Origin: Prochlorococcus marinus str. MIT 9313
GTDB lineage: Bacteria; Cyanobacteriota; Cyanobacteriia; PCC-6307; Cyanobiaceae
DNA: 64,000 nucleotides
Assembly: GCF_000011485.1 (NCBI RefSeq)
Contig: NC_005071.1
Coordinates: forward strand, 62,001-126,000
Reading direction: 5' to 3'
Part shown: positions 21,240 to 31,598 of the stretch, piece by piece
Layout of the letters: each line of letters starts with the position of its first letter
Position numbering within the stretch: position 1 is the first letter of the stretch
The notes under the pieces: generated by a model
What the model was told of the DNA's origin: nothing
Seen by the model: the letters and a program-made list of their open reading frames with translations, nothing else
Databases searched by the model: none
Made by a program: the position numbers and the translations under genes

Positions 21240-22015
21240 GTGAGGGCACCATTCTCAAATTGATCGCCGCGAACAGCTGAGATCAGTTGATTGGTTTGTT
21301 GTTCAATCCAACCATCGAATAATTCGATCGCCATGCGTTTTTGCATGTTGGAGTCAAATGTGGCGAGTTGCCGCTCTTCAAGCCGCGTAACGACCCACCA
21401 TTGCTCGATTTTGAAAGGCTCCAGTAAGACCCCTGGGGTTGCTGTGCGTAAGCGCTGGCGAAGGAGAGGATGGGCTCTACCGAGGCTTGCTGGCCCTACC
21501 AGGCCGTGGGATGCTCTTTCTCTGCCCTGGGAATGCTCGGTTGCCAGCACCGTGAAATCGGCTTCTCCGGCTTCGATCTGGAGGTAAAGCTCATGGGCCA
21601 GATCAGAATCCTCAACTCGGAGCAAGCTGTAGGTGAATTGATCGAGCTCTTCCTTACGTTTGAGGAAGTGTGCTTCGGCTTTGGCGCTGAATTCTTTCAG
21701 ACTTAAATATTGAACTTTCAAAGGGATTTCGAGTTGATGAATGAGGTCTGGCTTGATCAGACCTTGATGAGAGAGATATCCCTCGAGACGTTCCTCATCA
21801 CTTAGCCCATGCTGCTCGCAGAAACTCGCAATCGCCTGATCCAGTTTTTCTGCGGGTAACTGAACAGCTGTGCAGGCTTGATCAATGACCATCCTCTGCA
21901 CGAGTGACCTCAACAGGTTTTGACGGCGAAGCAAAACCACAATGTCTTTAGGGAGCTTGTGGAGGCTCTCCCGAACGGTCTCTTGGAGGTCGTCCACGAT
22001 GTTCTTGGGCGTCAA
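21236..22015 (-). CDS. Parvulin-like (PpiC) protein of type I secretion system 1
   Basis: 259 residues. An N-terminal helical chaperone-like part (about 1-115) is followed by a parvulin-type region (about 125-225) with the order seen in PpiC domains: a strand, LAHELYLQIEAGEADF, LATEHS, a Gly-rich loop and a closing strand WWVVTRLEER. Peptidylprolyl isomerases of this shape occur with some cyanobacterial type I exporters, probably to keep the substrate export-competent. No signal peptide is visible, so it should act in the cytoplasm. It is first in the operon and overlaps the exporter gene by four bases. Confidence 0.85.
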   Translation of the reverse strand: MTPKNIVDDLQETVRESLHKLPKDIVVLLRRQNLLRSLVQRMVIDQACTAVQLPAEKLDQAIASFCEQHGLSDEERLEGYLSHQGLIKPDLIHQLEIPLKVQYLSLKEFSAKAEAHFLKRKEELDQFTYSLLRVEDSDLAHELYLQIEAGEADFTVLATEHSQGRERASHGLVGPASLGRAHPLLRQRLRTATPGVLLEPFKIEQWWVVTRLEERQLATFDSNMQKRMAIELFDGWIEQQTNQLISAVRGDQFENGALT

Positions 22016-22050
22016 TTGAGGCTAGTGGGTCGGTGACAGGCGAAAGGTTT

Positions 22051-24864
22051 TCAGCTTGGTCTGTTGATTGTTTTCGCGCTTGGCAGGGCTGGCAGAGATG
22101 AGCCATCGTCTTGAAGCTGAGCTAACACCTGCCTTGCTCGTTGCACCACGTCATTAGGCACACCAGCTAGACGGGCGGCTTCAATGCCGTAACTGCGATT
22201 TGCACCACCTGCGGCCACCTGATGTAGGAACACCAGGTCGTCGCCTGTTTCCTCCACCAAAACTTGAAAATTGGCGACATTGGTCAGCTCTTGGCTCAGC
22301 CCATTGAGTTCGTGATAGTGGGTCGCGAACACAGTGCGGCTTCTTAGATCTGTTGCCAGGTGTTCGCTCACCGCCCAGGCAATCGAAAGGCCATCAAAGG
22401 TGGCGGTGCCACGTCCAATCTCATCGAGAAGCACCAAGGAACGATCGCTGGCGTGATGGAGAATGTTGGCCGTTTCTGCCATTTCCACCATGAAGGTGGA
22501 TTGTCCTGCCGCTAGGTCATCGACGGCGCCGACGCGGGTGAAGATGCGATCTGCGATGCCAACACGGGCCTGCTTTGCAGGCACCCAACTACCCACCTGG
22601 GCTAGCAACTGTATGAGGCCGATTTGACGCAGGTAGCAGCTTTTGCCACTGGCGTTTGGACCTGTGAGTACGACGAGGTCGATGTCTTTGCCAAGTTCTA
22701 CATCGTTAGCGATGAAGGATCTCTCTACCAGTAGTTGTTCCACCACTGGGTGTCTGCAGGTTTTGAGCTGTAGTTCTCTGCTGTCATCGATTTCTGGGCA
22801 GCAATAGTCTCCAGTGGCGGCTACTTCTGCAAGGCCGACTAGGGCATCGAGTCCTGCCACGGCCCGGGCTGCTTTACGGATTGAAGTTGCCTGTTTTCCC
22901 ACTTGCTCACGCAACTGGCAGAACAGTTCGTATTCCCGTTGGCACGCTCTTGCTCTGAGCTGGAAGATCTGCCCTTCCCGGGTTTTGAGATCTGGAGTGA
23001 TGAAGCGTTCCTCGTTGGCCAGGGTCTGCCGGCGGATCCAGTGGTCCGGCACCATGGAAGCCTTGGCTTTGCTTACGGCTAGGAAGTAGCCGAAGGTTCG
23101 GTGGTATTGCAGGCGCAGATTAGGGTTGCCACTGAGTTTCCGTTCTTGGATTTCCTGGCCTGCAAGCCAGGTGTCTTGGTCATCCAGTTGATTGCGCAGG
23201 CCATCTAGCAGTGGATCGACGTTGTCGTGCATGAGGCCTCCCTCGCTGAGGCTGAGAGGTGGGTTATTGATCAATTGCTCGCGAATACTCGCCGCCAGCT
23301 TTGGCAGGCTCTTATCAAGAGTCAGCAAGTTGTCGAGCCAGTGTGGGGCAGAGCTCAATGCATTGTGTAGTTGCTCTGCTAGCCGTGGTAATCGTTCAAT
23401 GCCATCGGCGATAGCCACGAGTTCGCGGGCACCAGCATGACCGGCGCCTGCCCTGCCGGCCAGTCGTTCTAGATCTCCCATCGGTCGCAGGAAGCGCCGC
23501 AGTGAATGCCGCAGGGAGCGTGTCTCCACGAGATGGTTCACCACCGCTTGACGGGCGCGGATGGCTTTGCTGTCTAGGAGGGGGGCCTCGATCCAGCGGC
23601 GCAGGCAGCGGGCTCCCATGGCAGTGAGGGTACGGTCTACGGCCCAAAGAAGGGATCCTTGGAATTGGCCATCCCTTTGGGTGCTAGTGAGTTCTAGGTT
23701 GCGTCGGGTTTGGGCGTCGAGTACTAAGGCATCGCCGGCGAACACTGTGAGCGGATGTTCCAGGGGCATCGGGGCGATGCCTTCATCGACGTTTTCAGCG
23801 AGGGGTTGGGTGTCCCTTAGATAAGTCAGCAGTCCCCCGGCGGCCCTTAGTGCTAAAGGCACCTCTTGCAGACCTAGACCGTCAAGGGTGCTGAGCCGGT
23901 AATGATTGAGCAGCGTGCGCTCGGCCTCTGGCTGGCTGAAGGGGGTAGTGGCCATCGTTGTCAGGAAAAGCTGCTCCGGACACCACTCAGGCCTGCTGCT
24001 TTCTCCGATCTTTTGAGCCATGATCAGTTCCGAAGCCTCGAGCTGAGCAAGGTGTTGGTGCAGCTCAGCGCTCCCCTCCCGTTGCGTGATCAGGAATTCG
24101 CCTGTGCTGACATCGGCGTTTGCTAGACCCCAGCAAAACGGTTGGTTGCCTTGTGCTGGCTCAACCACAACTGCTGCTAGCCAATTGTTCCGGCGAGCTG
24201 TCAGCATGCCTTCGGCAAGCACCGTGCCTGGGGTGAGCACCCTGGTGATGTCACGTTTGAGCAGTGCGCCTTTGCTTGCAGTTGTTTCCAGTTGGTCACA
24301 AATGGCCACGCTTAGCCCATGGCGGATCAATTCGGCGCAATAGCGCTCTGCAGCGTGGTGGGGGACGCCTGCCATCGGTACACGGCCGATCCCTTTACCT
24401 CCTTCCTTGCCAGTGAGAGTCAGCTCCAGCAGCCTTGAGAGCTGAATGGCATCTTCAAAAAAGCATTCAAAAAAATCGCCGAGTCTGTAGAGCAAGATCC
24501 TTTCGGGGTGTTTGGCCTTGAGTTCCACGTAGTGACGCAGCATTGGCGTGAGCTGCTCAGGGTCAACAAGGTTGTGGTGTGCCCAGGCGGGCAGGTCGTT
24601 GTCGTTATCGGCTGTTTCGAGTTGCTCTTGGCTTTCAGAATCAAGTGGGATGCTTGGAACGGATGTTGGGTTATGTCGATTGCGGGGCCTTTTTAGGGAT
24701 TCGTCGACGAGTTCTTGATCAGAGAGATCGTTACGCAGAGCTCTTGCGATGGTTTCTGAGCAGCTTTCAGCGTTTGCCTGCGGTTCCAGATCACCAAACA
24801 GACTGCCTTGCAACAACTCAGCGTTGGCAGTCATTGGATCATCCTGCCAGCCAAGAGATGGCAT
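22051..24864 (-). CDS. mutS: DNA mismatch repair protein MutS
   Basis: Mismatch-recognition ATPase. After a variable stretch of about 95 residues, the mismatch-binding domain begins with the conserved DFFECF motif. The core, lever and clamp domains follow, then Walker A GPNASGKS and Walker [12 protein letters not shown], with the usual VATHYHEL and GIEAARLAG segments. At 937 residues it is slightly longer than average because of the N-terminal extension. The ATG at 24862-24864 is used here; an in-frame ATG ten codons later (24832-24834) is an alternative. It follows no partner mutL and is divergent from psbZ. Confidence 0.96.
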
Positions 24865-24990
24865 CGTAAGTCTGGTGTGCTGGGCAGGATGTGAAGCCTC
24901 GCGACACCCATGGCGGCCTTTTCATGAGAAGCCTCGGCCTCGTGGGAGAATTTGCAAAGATCAGAGCATTGGCTCCGCCGCCTCAACTCT

Positions 24991-25191
24991 ATGCAGATCA
25001 TTTCCGACATCGCTGTGAACGCCCTGTTGTTCGCATCATTGCTTTTGGTTGTTGGGATTCCGGTGCTTTATGCAACCCAAAAAAATCCTGGCGATCGCCG
25101 CAACCCTGAAATCAAAAAGATCGAAATCATTGGCGGGGTTTGGTTCCATCTTGTTTTGCTCAACGGAGCAATCAGCTTTTTGGTGGTTTGA
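24991..25191 (+). CDS. psbZ: Photosystem II protein Z
   Basis: Small subunit of the PSII core that helps couple antenna and reaction centre. The 66-residue product (start MQIISDIAVN at 24991) has two transmembrane helices (about 6-26 and 44-64) joined by a polar loop with NPGDRRNPE. The VVGIPVLYA motif and the GVWFHLVLLNG second helix match the PsbZ/Ycf9 pattern. The open frame runs 13 codons further upstream, but that part is polar and unlike the family. It is divergent from mutS. Confidence 0.9.
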   Translation: MQIISDIAVNALLFASLLLVVGIPVLYATQKNPGDRRNPEIKKIEIIGGVWFHLVLLNGAISFLVV

Positions 25192-25243
25192 ACCAATCAC
25201 TCACTTGCTGTGATGAGAGCATGTGGGCAGTTTTTGCCACTGA

Positions 25244-25741
25244 ATGATGGCCACATATGAAGGGTGTTATACCGATGCACAAGCTCTGCGTATAGCTGTT
25301 GTTGTTGCCAGGTTTAACGACTTGGTCACTGGCAAACTTTTAAGTGGCTGTCTTGATTGTTTGGCTCGCCATGGTGTCGACACATCTTCCAACAGCGAAC
25401 AACTCGATGTGGCATGGGTACCTGGAGCCTTTGAGTTGCCGATCGTGACGCAGACACTCGCACTCAGTGGTCAATATCAAGTGGTGATCACTCTTGGTGC
25501 GGTCATTCGTGGTGACACGCCCCATTTTGATGTGGTGGTTGCTGAGGCCAGTAAGGGCATTGCATCAGTTTCAAGGGAGACAGGTGTGCCGGTGATTTTT
25601 GGCGTTTTAACAACCGACACGATGCAGCAGGCGCTTGAACGGGCTGGCATCAAGAGCAATTTGGGCTGGAGTTATGGGCTACAGGCTTTAGAAATGGGCT
25701 CGCTGATGGCAGTGCTTCGCTCAGCCACTTCCGCCAGCTGA
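25244..25741 (+). CDS. ribH: 6,7-dimethyl-8-ribityllumazine synthase
   Basis: Penultimate step of riboflavin synthesis: condenses the ribitylamino-uracil with dihydroxybutanone phosphate. The 165-residue product has VVVARFND, the WVPGAFELP signature, the [12 protein letters not shown] segment with the catalytic His, and [14 protein letters not shown]. Two ATGs are adjacent (25244 and 25247). It lies 52 bases after psbZ and is followed by the tRNA gene. Confidence 0.97.
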   Translation: MMATYEGCYTDAQALRIAVVVARFNDLVTGKLLSGCLDCLARHGVDTSSNSEQLDVAWVPGAFELPIVTQTLALSGQYQVVITLGAVIRGDTPHFDVVVAEASKGIASVSRETGVPVIFGVLTTDTMQQALERAGIKSNLGWSYGLQALEMGSLMAVLRSATSAS

Positions 25742-25819
25742 TTGATTGGAATTGACCAGTTCCCCTTCGGTGGTGCATGCTGTCTTTGTCAAAGGGGAGA
25801 CATCCCCAAGGCACGTCTT

Positions 25820-25891
25820 GCGGATGTAGCTCAGTGGTAGAGCATCTCCTTGCCAAGGAGAGGGTCGAGAGTTCGAATCTCTTCATCCGCT
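25820..25891 (+). tRNA. tRNA-Gly (anticodon GCC)
   Basis: 72 bases that fold into a standard cloverleaf. The acceptor stem pairs GCGGATG with CATCCGC, with a T discriminator. The D arm is GCTC..GAGC, the anticodon stem TCTCC/GGAGA has the loop TTGCCAA, and the T arm carries GTTCGAAT. The 3' CCA is not encoded. A T-run follows directly. A weak TTGACC box lies about 65 bases upstream. Confidence 0.98.
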
Positions 25892-25906
25892 TTTTAGTTT
25901 GAACAA

Positions 25907-26371
25907 TTAGTTGTTTTTGAGATTCAACAACAACAGCTGTTGATTGTTGGCCCTTTCGAAGCCCATTTGCTCGTAGAAGCCTCTGCTGTTTGTTGTCATC
26001 AAGTAGACACGCTCAACATTGCGGATGCCAGGAGCAATTAGCAGAGCTTCGATCACTTGTCTGCCTAAGCCATGACCTTGCAGATCGCCAGCTACGACAA
26101 CGTCCCATAGGACGGCTCGGTAGATCCCGTCGCTGGTGGCACGTCCGAAGCCCACCAGGCGCTTGCCACGCCAAAGGCTAATGACCACGTTGCTGCCTGC
26201 CAGCATTTTTTTTAGTTCTGAAGTGTCGCGTTGCTGGGCCCAGAAGGCGTGTTTGTGGAGCAGACGGTGGAGTTTAAGAAGTCCGTGGCTTGGCTTGAGA
26301 TCAGGTCCCATCCCGAACCAGCGCATGCCCGGAGCTCCGGCGGCGTGTTCAACAAGACGGATGCGGGTCAT
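25907..26371 (-). CDS. GNAT-family N-acetyltransferase (plastid GNAT-like)
   Basis: 154 residues of the Gcn5-related fold. The acetyl-CoA-binding motif A appears as VVAGDLQGHGLGRQVIEALL (QGHGLG, near residue 100) and the C-terminal FYEQMGFE motif is intact. Similar single-domain proteins occur in cyanobacteria and plants; the substrate cannot be predicted. It is divergent from secA and convergent with the tRNA gene, 15 bases away. Confidence 0.9.
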   Translation of the reverse strand: MTRIRLVEHAAGAPGMRWFGMGPDLKPSHGLLKLHRLLHKHAFWAQQRDTSELKKMLAGSNVVISLWRGKRLVGFGRATSDGIYRAVLWDVVVAGDLQGHGLGRQVIEALLIAPGIRNVERVYLMTTNSRGFYEQMGFERANNQQLLLLNLKNN

Positions 26372-26625
26372 AACGGATCACTGACCTCTGTATCATCCGT
26401 CCCTGGCCAATGGAGATTGCTTTCATCTACGCTTGTGGCGCTTGGAACGTAGGCGCGTGAGAGATATCTCCACTTAGTTTTCAGAACGGTTTGCTTGTGA
26501 TGTCTTCGATCTGTTTTCTCATAAGTAGTGGTTCATGTTGTGTTCTTTAGAGCCAGTACTTTTCTCCTTTCAGCATCCCTGCAAGGAGCGCTCAGTAGGC
26601 TGCACGCAGAAATAATATCTGTTTC

Positions 26626-29472
26626 ATGCTCAAGCTCCTGCTTGGAGATCCCAATGCCCGCAAGCTGAAGCGTTACCAGCCGATTGTCACTGACATCAAT
26701 ATCCTCGAAGAGGACATCGCCTTGCTCAGCGATGACCAGCTGCGCTCTAAAACGGCCGATTTTCGCCAGCAGTTTGAGAATGTCGTCAGTTTTGCCAAAC
26801 AGCGAGCTTTACTTGATGAGCTGCTCCCAGAAGCCTTTGCTGTTGTACGTGAGGCTGCTAAACGGGTGCTCGGCATGCGTCATTTCGATGTGCAGCTGAT
26901 TGGCGGCATGGTCCTGCATGAGGGTCAGATTGGTGAGATGAAGACCGGTGAAGGGAAGACTCTTGTAGCCACTCTGCCTAGCTACCTCAATGCCCTCACT
27001 GGCCGTGGGGTGCATGTGGTTACGGTCAATGATTACCTGGCACGGCGCGATGCTGAATGGATGGGCCAGGTGCATCGTTTTCTCGGTCTCAGTGTTGGTT
27101 TGATCCAGCAGGACATGAGCCCTGCTGAGCGGCGGCGCAATTACGCCTGCGATATCACCTATGCAACCAATTCAGAGTTGGGTTTTGACTACCTGCGTGA
27201 CAACATGGCCACCGATCTGAGTGAGGTGGTTCAGCGGGAGTTTCAGTACTGCGTCATCGATGAGGTGGATTCGATCCTGATCGATGAGGCGCGTACTCCC
27301 TTGATCATTTCCGGACAGGTGGAGCGTCCTCAGGAGAAGTATCAGCAGGCTGCAGATGTGGCTGCTGCTCTTGAGCGGGCTGCCGAACAGGGTAAGGATG
27401 GCATTGATCCTGAGGGTGACTACGAGGTTGATGAGAAGCAACGCAGTTGCACACTTACAGATGAAGGCTTTGCCAAGGCTGAGCAGAACCTCAGAGTGAG
27501 GGATCTGTTTGACCCCGCTGATCCCTGGGCCCATTACATCACCAATGCATTGAAGGCCAAGGAGTTGTTTGTTCGGGATGTGAATTACATCGTGCGCGAT
27601 GGTGAAGCTGTGATTGTTGATGAGTTCACAGGCCGTGTGATGCCAGGCCGGCGCTGGAGCGACGGACAGCATCAGGCGATTGAGGCCAAGGAACAGCTAG
27701 CGATTCAGCCTGAAACTCAGACTCTGGCTTCGATTACTTATCAAAATTTCTTTCTGCTTTATCCCCGCTTGGCTGGAATGACCGGCACCGCTAAAACTGA
27801 AGAGGTGGAGTTTGAGAAGACCTACAAGCTTGAGACTTCAGTGATCCCTACCAACCAGCCTCGGGCTCGTGCGGATTGGGTGGATCAGGTTTATAAGACT
27901 GAATCAGCCAAGTGGCGCGCCGTGGCCAACGAAACGGCTGAAATTCATAAGCAGGGAAGGCCTGTTCTGGTTGGCACGACCAGTGTTGAGAAAAGCGAAC
28001 TGTTGAGTTCCCTGCTCTCAGAACAAGAGATTCCCCACAATCTTTTGAATGCCAAGCCGGAGAATGTGGAACGTGAGGCTGAGATCGTGGCCCAGGCTGG
28101 CCGTGCAGGTGCTGTGACGATTGCCACAAACATGGCTGGCCGTGGGACAGACATCATCCTCGGCGGAAATAGCGATTACATGGCACGCCTCAAGTTGCGT
28201 GAGGTTTTGCTGCCAAGATTGGTGCGGCCTGAGGAGGGTCATCGTCCACCAGTGCCATTGCAGAGGGCTGCCGAGACAGGTGGTGGGTTCGCTGCCAAGG
28301 CCGCTGCTTCGAATGGATCTCACGGCCATGTCTTAAGCGAGGCCCGTGCAATCGGGAGTCTCTATCCTTGCTCGCTCACTGATGACACTGATCAGTTCCT
28401 TGCGGAGTTAGCTCGTGAGCTTGTGAAGGTTTGGGGAGATAGGGCACTGAGCGTGATTGAATTAGAGGATCGCATCTCCACTGCTGCTGAAAAAGCACCT
28501 ACCGATGATGCGCAGATTGCTGCCTTAAGAGAGTCGATCGCAAGAGTAAAGACTGAATACGACGTGGTAGTGACCCAGGAGGAGGTTCGAGTGAGGGAAG
28601 CAGGTGGTCTTCATGTGATTGGAACAGAACGTCATGAATCTCGCAGGGTTGACAATCAACTTCGTGGTCGTGCCGGCCGCCAGGGGGATTTAGGTAGTAC
28701 CCGTTTTTTCCTTTCTTTGGAAGACAACCTATTGCGCATCTTCGGAGGAGAACGGGTGGCTTCGTTGATGAATGCTTTCCGCGTGGAGGAGGACATGCCC
28801 ATTGAGTCGGGCATGCTCACCCGTTCTTTAGAGGGGGCTCAGAAAAAGGTAGAAACCTATTATTACGACATTCGTAAGCAGGTTTTTGAGTACGACGAGG
28901 TAATGAACAATCAACGTCGTGCCGTTTATGCCGAACGTCGCCGTGTGCTTGAGGGTCGCGGGCTCAAGAAGCAGGTGATTGGTTATGGAGAGCGAACAAT
29001 GGACGACATTGTTGAGGCTTATGTGAACCCTGACCTGCCCCCTGAAGAATGGGATTTAGGCCAACTGGTTAGCAAGGTTCAGCAATTTGTCTACCTGCTT
29101 GAGGATCTAAAGCCTGAGCAGTTGCAGGGGTTAAGTATGGAGGAGCTTAAGTCTTTTCTTCAGGAGCAACTGCGCAATGCTTATGACATTAAGGAAGGTC
29201 AGATTGAGCAGCAGCGACCAGGGTTGATGCGGGAGGCAGAACGTTTCTTTATCCTTCAGCAGATCGATACACTTTGGCGGGAACATCTGCAGGCGATGGA
29301 TGCTCTGCGTGAATCTGTAGGTTTGCGAGGGTATGGGCAAAAAGATCCGCTCATTGAATACAAGAATGAGGGCTACGATATGTTTCTCGAGATGATGGCA
29401 AATATGCGTCGAAACGTGATCTATTCAATGTTCATGTTCCAGCCAGCCGCATCAGGGCAAGAGCAGGCATGA
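26626..29472 (+). CDS. secA: Preprotein translocase ATPase SecA
   Basis: Motor that drives Sec-dependent export across the plasma and thylakoid membranes. The 948-residue product has Walker A MKTGEGKT, the [12 protein letters not shown] box, the preprotein cross-linking domain, motif NMAGRGTDI, and the RGRAGRQGD segment of NBD2. A roughly 70-residue insertion around residues 530-600 (Ala/Gly/Pro-rich) is typical of cyanobacterial SecA. The C-terminus ends without the zinc-binding CxC motif, also common in this group. The ATG is at 26626. It marks the end of the core-genome part of the window. Confidence 0.98.
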   Translation: MLKLLLGDPNARKLKRYQPIVTDINILEEDIALLSDDQLRSKTADFRQQFENVVSFAKQRALLDELLPEAFAVVREAAKRVLGMRHFDVQLIGGMVLHEGQIGEMKTGEGKTLVATLPSYLNALTGRGVHVVTVNDYLARRDAEWMGQVHRFLGLSVGLIQQDMSPAERRRNYACDITYATNSELGFDYLRDNMATDLSEVVQREFQYCVIDEVDSILIDEARTPLIISGQVERPQEKYQQAADVAAALERAAEQGKDGIDPEGDYEVDEKQRSCTLTDEGFAKAEQNLRVRDLFDPADPWAHYITNALKAKELFVRDVNYIVRDGEAVIVDEFTGRVMPGRRWSDGQHQAIEAKEQLAIQPETQTLASITYQNFFLLYPRLAGMTGTAKTEEVEFEKTYKLETSVIPTNQPRARADWVDQVYKTESAKWRAVANETAEIHKQGRPVLVGTTSVEKSELLSSLLSEQEIPHNLLNAKPENVEREAEIVAQAGRAGAVTIATNMAGRGTDIILGGNSDYMARLKLREVLLPRLVRPEEGHRPPVPLQRAAETGGGFAAKAAASNGSHGHVLSEARAIGSLYPCSLTDDTDQFLAELARELVKVWGDRALSVIELEDRISTAAEKAPTDDAQIAALRESIARVKTEYDVVVTQEEVRVREAGGLHVIGTERHESRRVDNQLRGRAGRQGDLGSTRFFLSLEDNLLRIFGGERVASLMNAFRVEEDMPIESGMLTRSLEGAQKKVETYYYDIRKQVFEYDEVMNNQRRAVYAERRRVLEGRGLKKQVIGYGERTMDDIVEAYVNPDLPPEEWDLGQLVSKVQQFVYLLEDLKPEQLQGLSMEELKSFLQEQLRNAYDIKEGQIEQQRPGLMREAERFFILQQIDTLWREHLQAMDALRESVGLRGYGQKDPLIEYKNEGYDMFLEMMANMRRNVIYSMFMFQPAASGQEQA

Positions 29473-29475
29473 GGT

Positions 29476-29735
29476 TTTTTGAAATTTTTTATCCAGCGCA
29501 GAGGTCTGGTGAGTTTCCAGCTCAATGAACTCTTGATGCTATGAAGTTCATGCTCAGGAGCTGTTAATTGCTCCGACAAACTCTGGATTTGAGTCACAGC
29601 TAACTGAAGCTGTTCGGTTGAACTGGTGCGTTGTTTATTGCAACGTTCAAGATTTTTTGCTACTCATTCGCGGCGTTCCATCTCTTGACGAAACTTGACT
29701 GCCAGGGCTGCTAACCCATCCTGCAGGGCTTAAGG
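29476..29735 (-). pseudogene. Remnant of a coiled-coil tail of a surface-glycan enzyme
   Basis: Read on the minus strand, this stretch gives a coiled-coil-like sequence ending SIKSSLSWKLTRPLRWI. That tail motif (SLSW-LT-PLR) is common at the end of glycosyltransferases and methyltransferases in O-antigen clusters. The frame is broken by TAA and TGA codons (the TGA near 29665), and the catalytic domain is absent. It is therefore a decayed gene end rather than a working gene. It lies directly behind secA at the left edge of the AT-rich island. Confidence 0.55.
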
Positions 29736-29795
29736 TTGCGGCTCCTAAGCACTGATATTGCGTTCCAGTGAGAGTTGGCGAAGCCCTTGGATCAG

Positions 29796-29906
29796 GCACG
29801 TAAAGCGATCATCCTCGATGGAGGAAGTGGCATAAGGCTCAATCCGATCACCAAAGTGGTGAGTATGCAGCTATTGCCTGTTTATTATAAGCCGATGGTT
29901 TCCTAA
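29796..29906 (+). pseudogene. rfbA: N-terminal fragment of glucose-1-phosphate thymidylyltransferase
   Basis: The plus strand encodes a short segment reading [15 protein letters not shown] followed by [19 protein letters not shown] and a stop at 29904-29906. This matches the start of RfbA/RmlA (normally [28 protein letters not shown]). Key residues are altered, including the Arg/Thr of the GTRL signature. The remaining 250 or so residues are gone. RfbA makes dTDP-glucose for dTDP-rhamnose, so an ancestral rhamnose locus probably stood here. Confidence 0.75.
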
Positions 29907-29962
29907 TGCATCTCCCATCTGCTTGAAATGGAATTTTTAGAATTAACGCTTGTTGATTATTT

Positions 29963-30745
29963 ATGAAGCGAGATCTCATTCTTTTGTTTGTTGCTTTTCA
30001 CCCTCTTCAAGATGAAGTTGAACAGCTTGCTGCATGTTTGTCTTGTCTTCCACCTCAGATTGGCTATGCGATGGCTATCAATGATTATTGTCCTGGAGAG
30101 GCAGTAGAACAGTTAACCAAGGGTGCGGACCATTTTCTCTGCAATTCAGACAATCCTGGGTATGGGCGAGCTGTCAATCGGCTTGTTTCTAGTCTCGATG
30201 AGATCCCGGATTATTTGGGTATTCTGAATACTGATCTGTCTTGGTGCTCGGGCACCTTCGAAACAATTTTATTATGGATGCAGAACAATTCTGATGTCAG
30301 TCTTGCTGTACCACAGATTCTTGATCCGTTGGGAGAGCCACAAAAGCTCTGCAAACAATCTCCAACGGTTCTTGGTTTGTTCAGTCGTCGTTTTGTCCCG
30401 GAAGTTTTGAAGCCCAGTTGTCTAAAAAGATATGATCGTTGGTATGTGATGGATCAATTTGATTACCAAAATATTTTCGAGGTTCCTTATTTAAGCGGAT
30501 GTTGCATGGTTGTAAGGTCTGAGTCTTTTTTGCAGGTTGGAGGGTTTGACGAGCGTTATTTCCTGTATCTAGAGGATGCTGACCTTACTCGTGCTCTAGC
30601 GTATCAAGGCCGTTGCCTTCATTTTCCTGAAGTTTCCGTTGTTCATCAATGGGGAAAGGGGAATTATCAAAAATTTAGTTTAATGATCATCAATATCATC
30701 AGCGCCTGGCGCTACTTTGCCAAGTGGGGTTGGAAATTATGGTGA
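29963..30745 (+). CDS. Family 2 glycosyltransferase
   Basis: 260-residue GT-A enzyme of the rhamnosyltransferase-like kind. It has the NPGYGRAVN motif near residue 60, an ILNTDLSW segment with the metal-binding-type Asp near residue 90, and the acceptor-site motif YFLYLEDADL near residue 205. The N-terminus (LILLFVAFHP) replaces the usual VTYNR start but keeps its place. There is no membrane helix, so it probably acts on a lipid-linked glycan at the inner face of the plasma membrane. It stands alone between two gene-free stretches. Donor and acceptor are unknown. Confidence 0.88.
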   Translation: MKRDLILLFVAFHPLQDEVEQLAACLSCLPPQIGYAMAINDYCPGEAVEQLTKGADHFLCNSDNPGYGRAVNRLVSSLDEIPDYLGILNTDLSWCSGTFETILLWMQNNSDVSLAVPQILDPLGEPQKLCKQSPTVLGLFSRRFVPEVLKPSCLKRYDRWYVMDQFDYQNIFEVPYLSGCCMVVRSESFLQVGGFDERYFLYLEDADLTRALAYQGRCLHFPEVSVVHQWGKGNYQKFSLMIINIISAWRYFAKWGWKLW

Positions 30746-31598
30746 TGAATGATCAGGATGTTATTGCAACTTGAATTGTTTCATGCATGGCGTAGGCGCA
30801 CCTTATTTATAATTTGAGTAGTACCCTCTCTCTAAACTTCTCGATAGTTGTTGGACTTTTGAAGACTTTTTCCAGCTACATCAGGATCCAATGCTATCCC
30901 TGCAGATCAAGACGATATCTAGGATCCTACTAAGGCCTAGCTTTTAACTTATACGATGGTTGCTATTTAGGAGCCATAAGGAACTTAAGTGCCTCCTCCT
31001 GTTCCCGCTAATTTGCACATGTTTAAAAGTAAATAGGGTATGTTGGTTCCATCGTTTATTCGATCTCAGGATCTTAACACCAACAATCAACATTGTCTTC
31101 TAAATGTAGCTACTGGTTGTAACTACTTTGTCAATCGAGCTTGTTTGAGGCGGGTCTTGTAATTTCCGGATGAGGGGATTCTCCATCATTTTTTGTTATA
31201 TGTAGTTGTGGCACGCAATCGTGTTGTTAACTAATTGCCTAAATCATGTGCTAGTTGCCACCAGCATGATTTAAATTTAGTGGGAGCCGGTGGCGCATTT
31301 GAGCAAATTTCTAGCTGGTTATGCGAGTTCTTGGTAAGTCGAATCAGTTAATAGATTGATTGGCTTGGGTCTGCGCTATCTTCAGGCATGTCACAATCTT
31401 TTCCCAGCCGATGCTCTATTGCTTATTCTTTCCCTTGTATAGCTTAGAAGCAATTATCCATTGAAGTTAAGCTCTAAGAGAACATGGTTGGTGGCGAACT
31501 TGTGCCTTCTATCTTTTTTGCTCTTTTGGCAGCCAAGTAGGTCTTAATGTGAGACGTGATTTTTTTCGCGTTAAGCTTGTCACAAATCAAGGTCAAAG
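30746..31598. other. 853-base gap with no supported gene
   Basis: Both strands are full of stops and no family could be recognised. One stretch near 31035-31160 on the plus strand (ATGCNYFVNRA) vaguely recalls the middle of a GT2 enzyme, but it is too short to support. The region has the look of decayed coding sequence between surface-glycan genes. The promoter of the epimerase gene should lie in its last 100 bases. Confidence 0.4.

Noticed and set aside
25761-25798. Inverted repeat TCCCCTT/AAGGGGA between ribH and the tRNA gene as a terminator
   Set aside because: The loop of about 23 bases is long and no T-run follows, so it is weak as a terminator.
29801-29906. Functional rfbA
   Set aside because: Only the first 35 codons remain, with altered signature residues and an early stop.
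31035-31160. Possible GT2 fragment (ATGCNYFVNRA)
   Set aside because: Too short, flanked by stops, no other glycosyltransferase motifs in the same frame.
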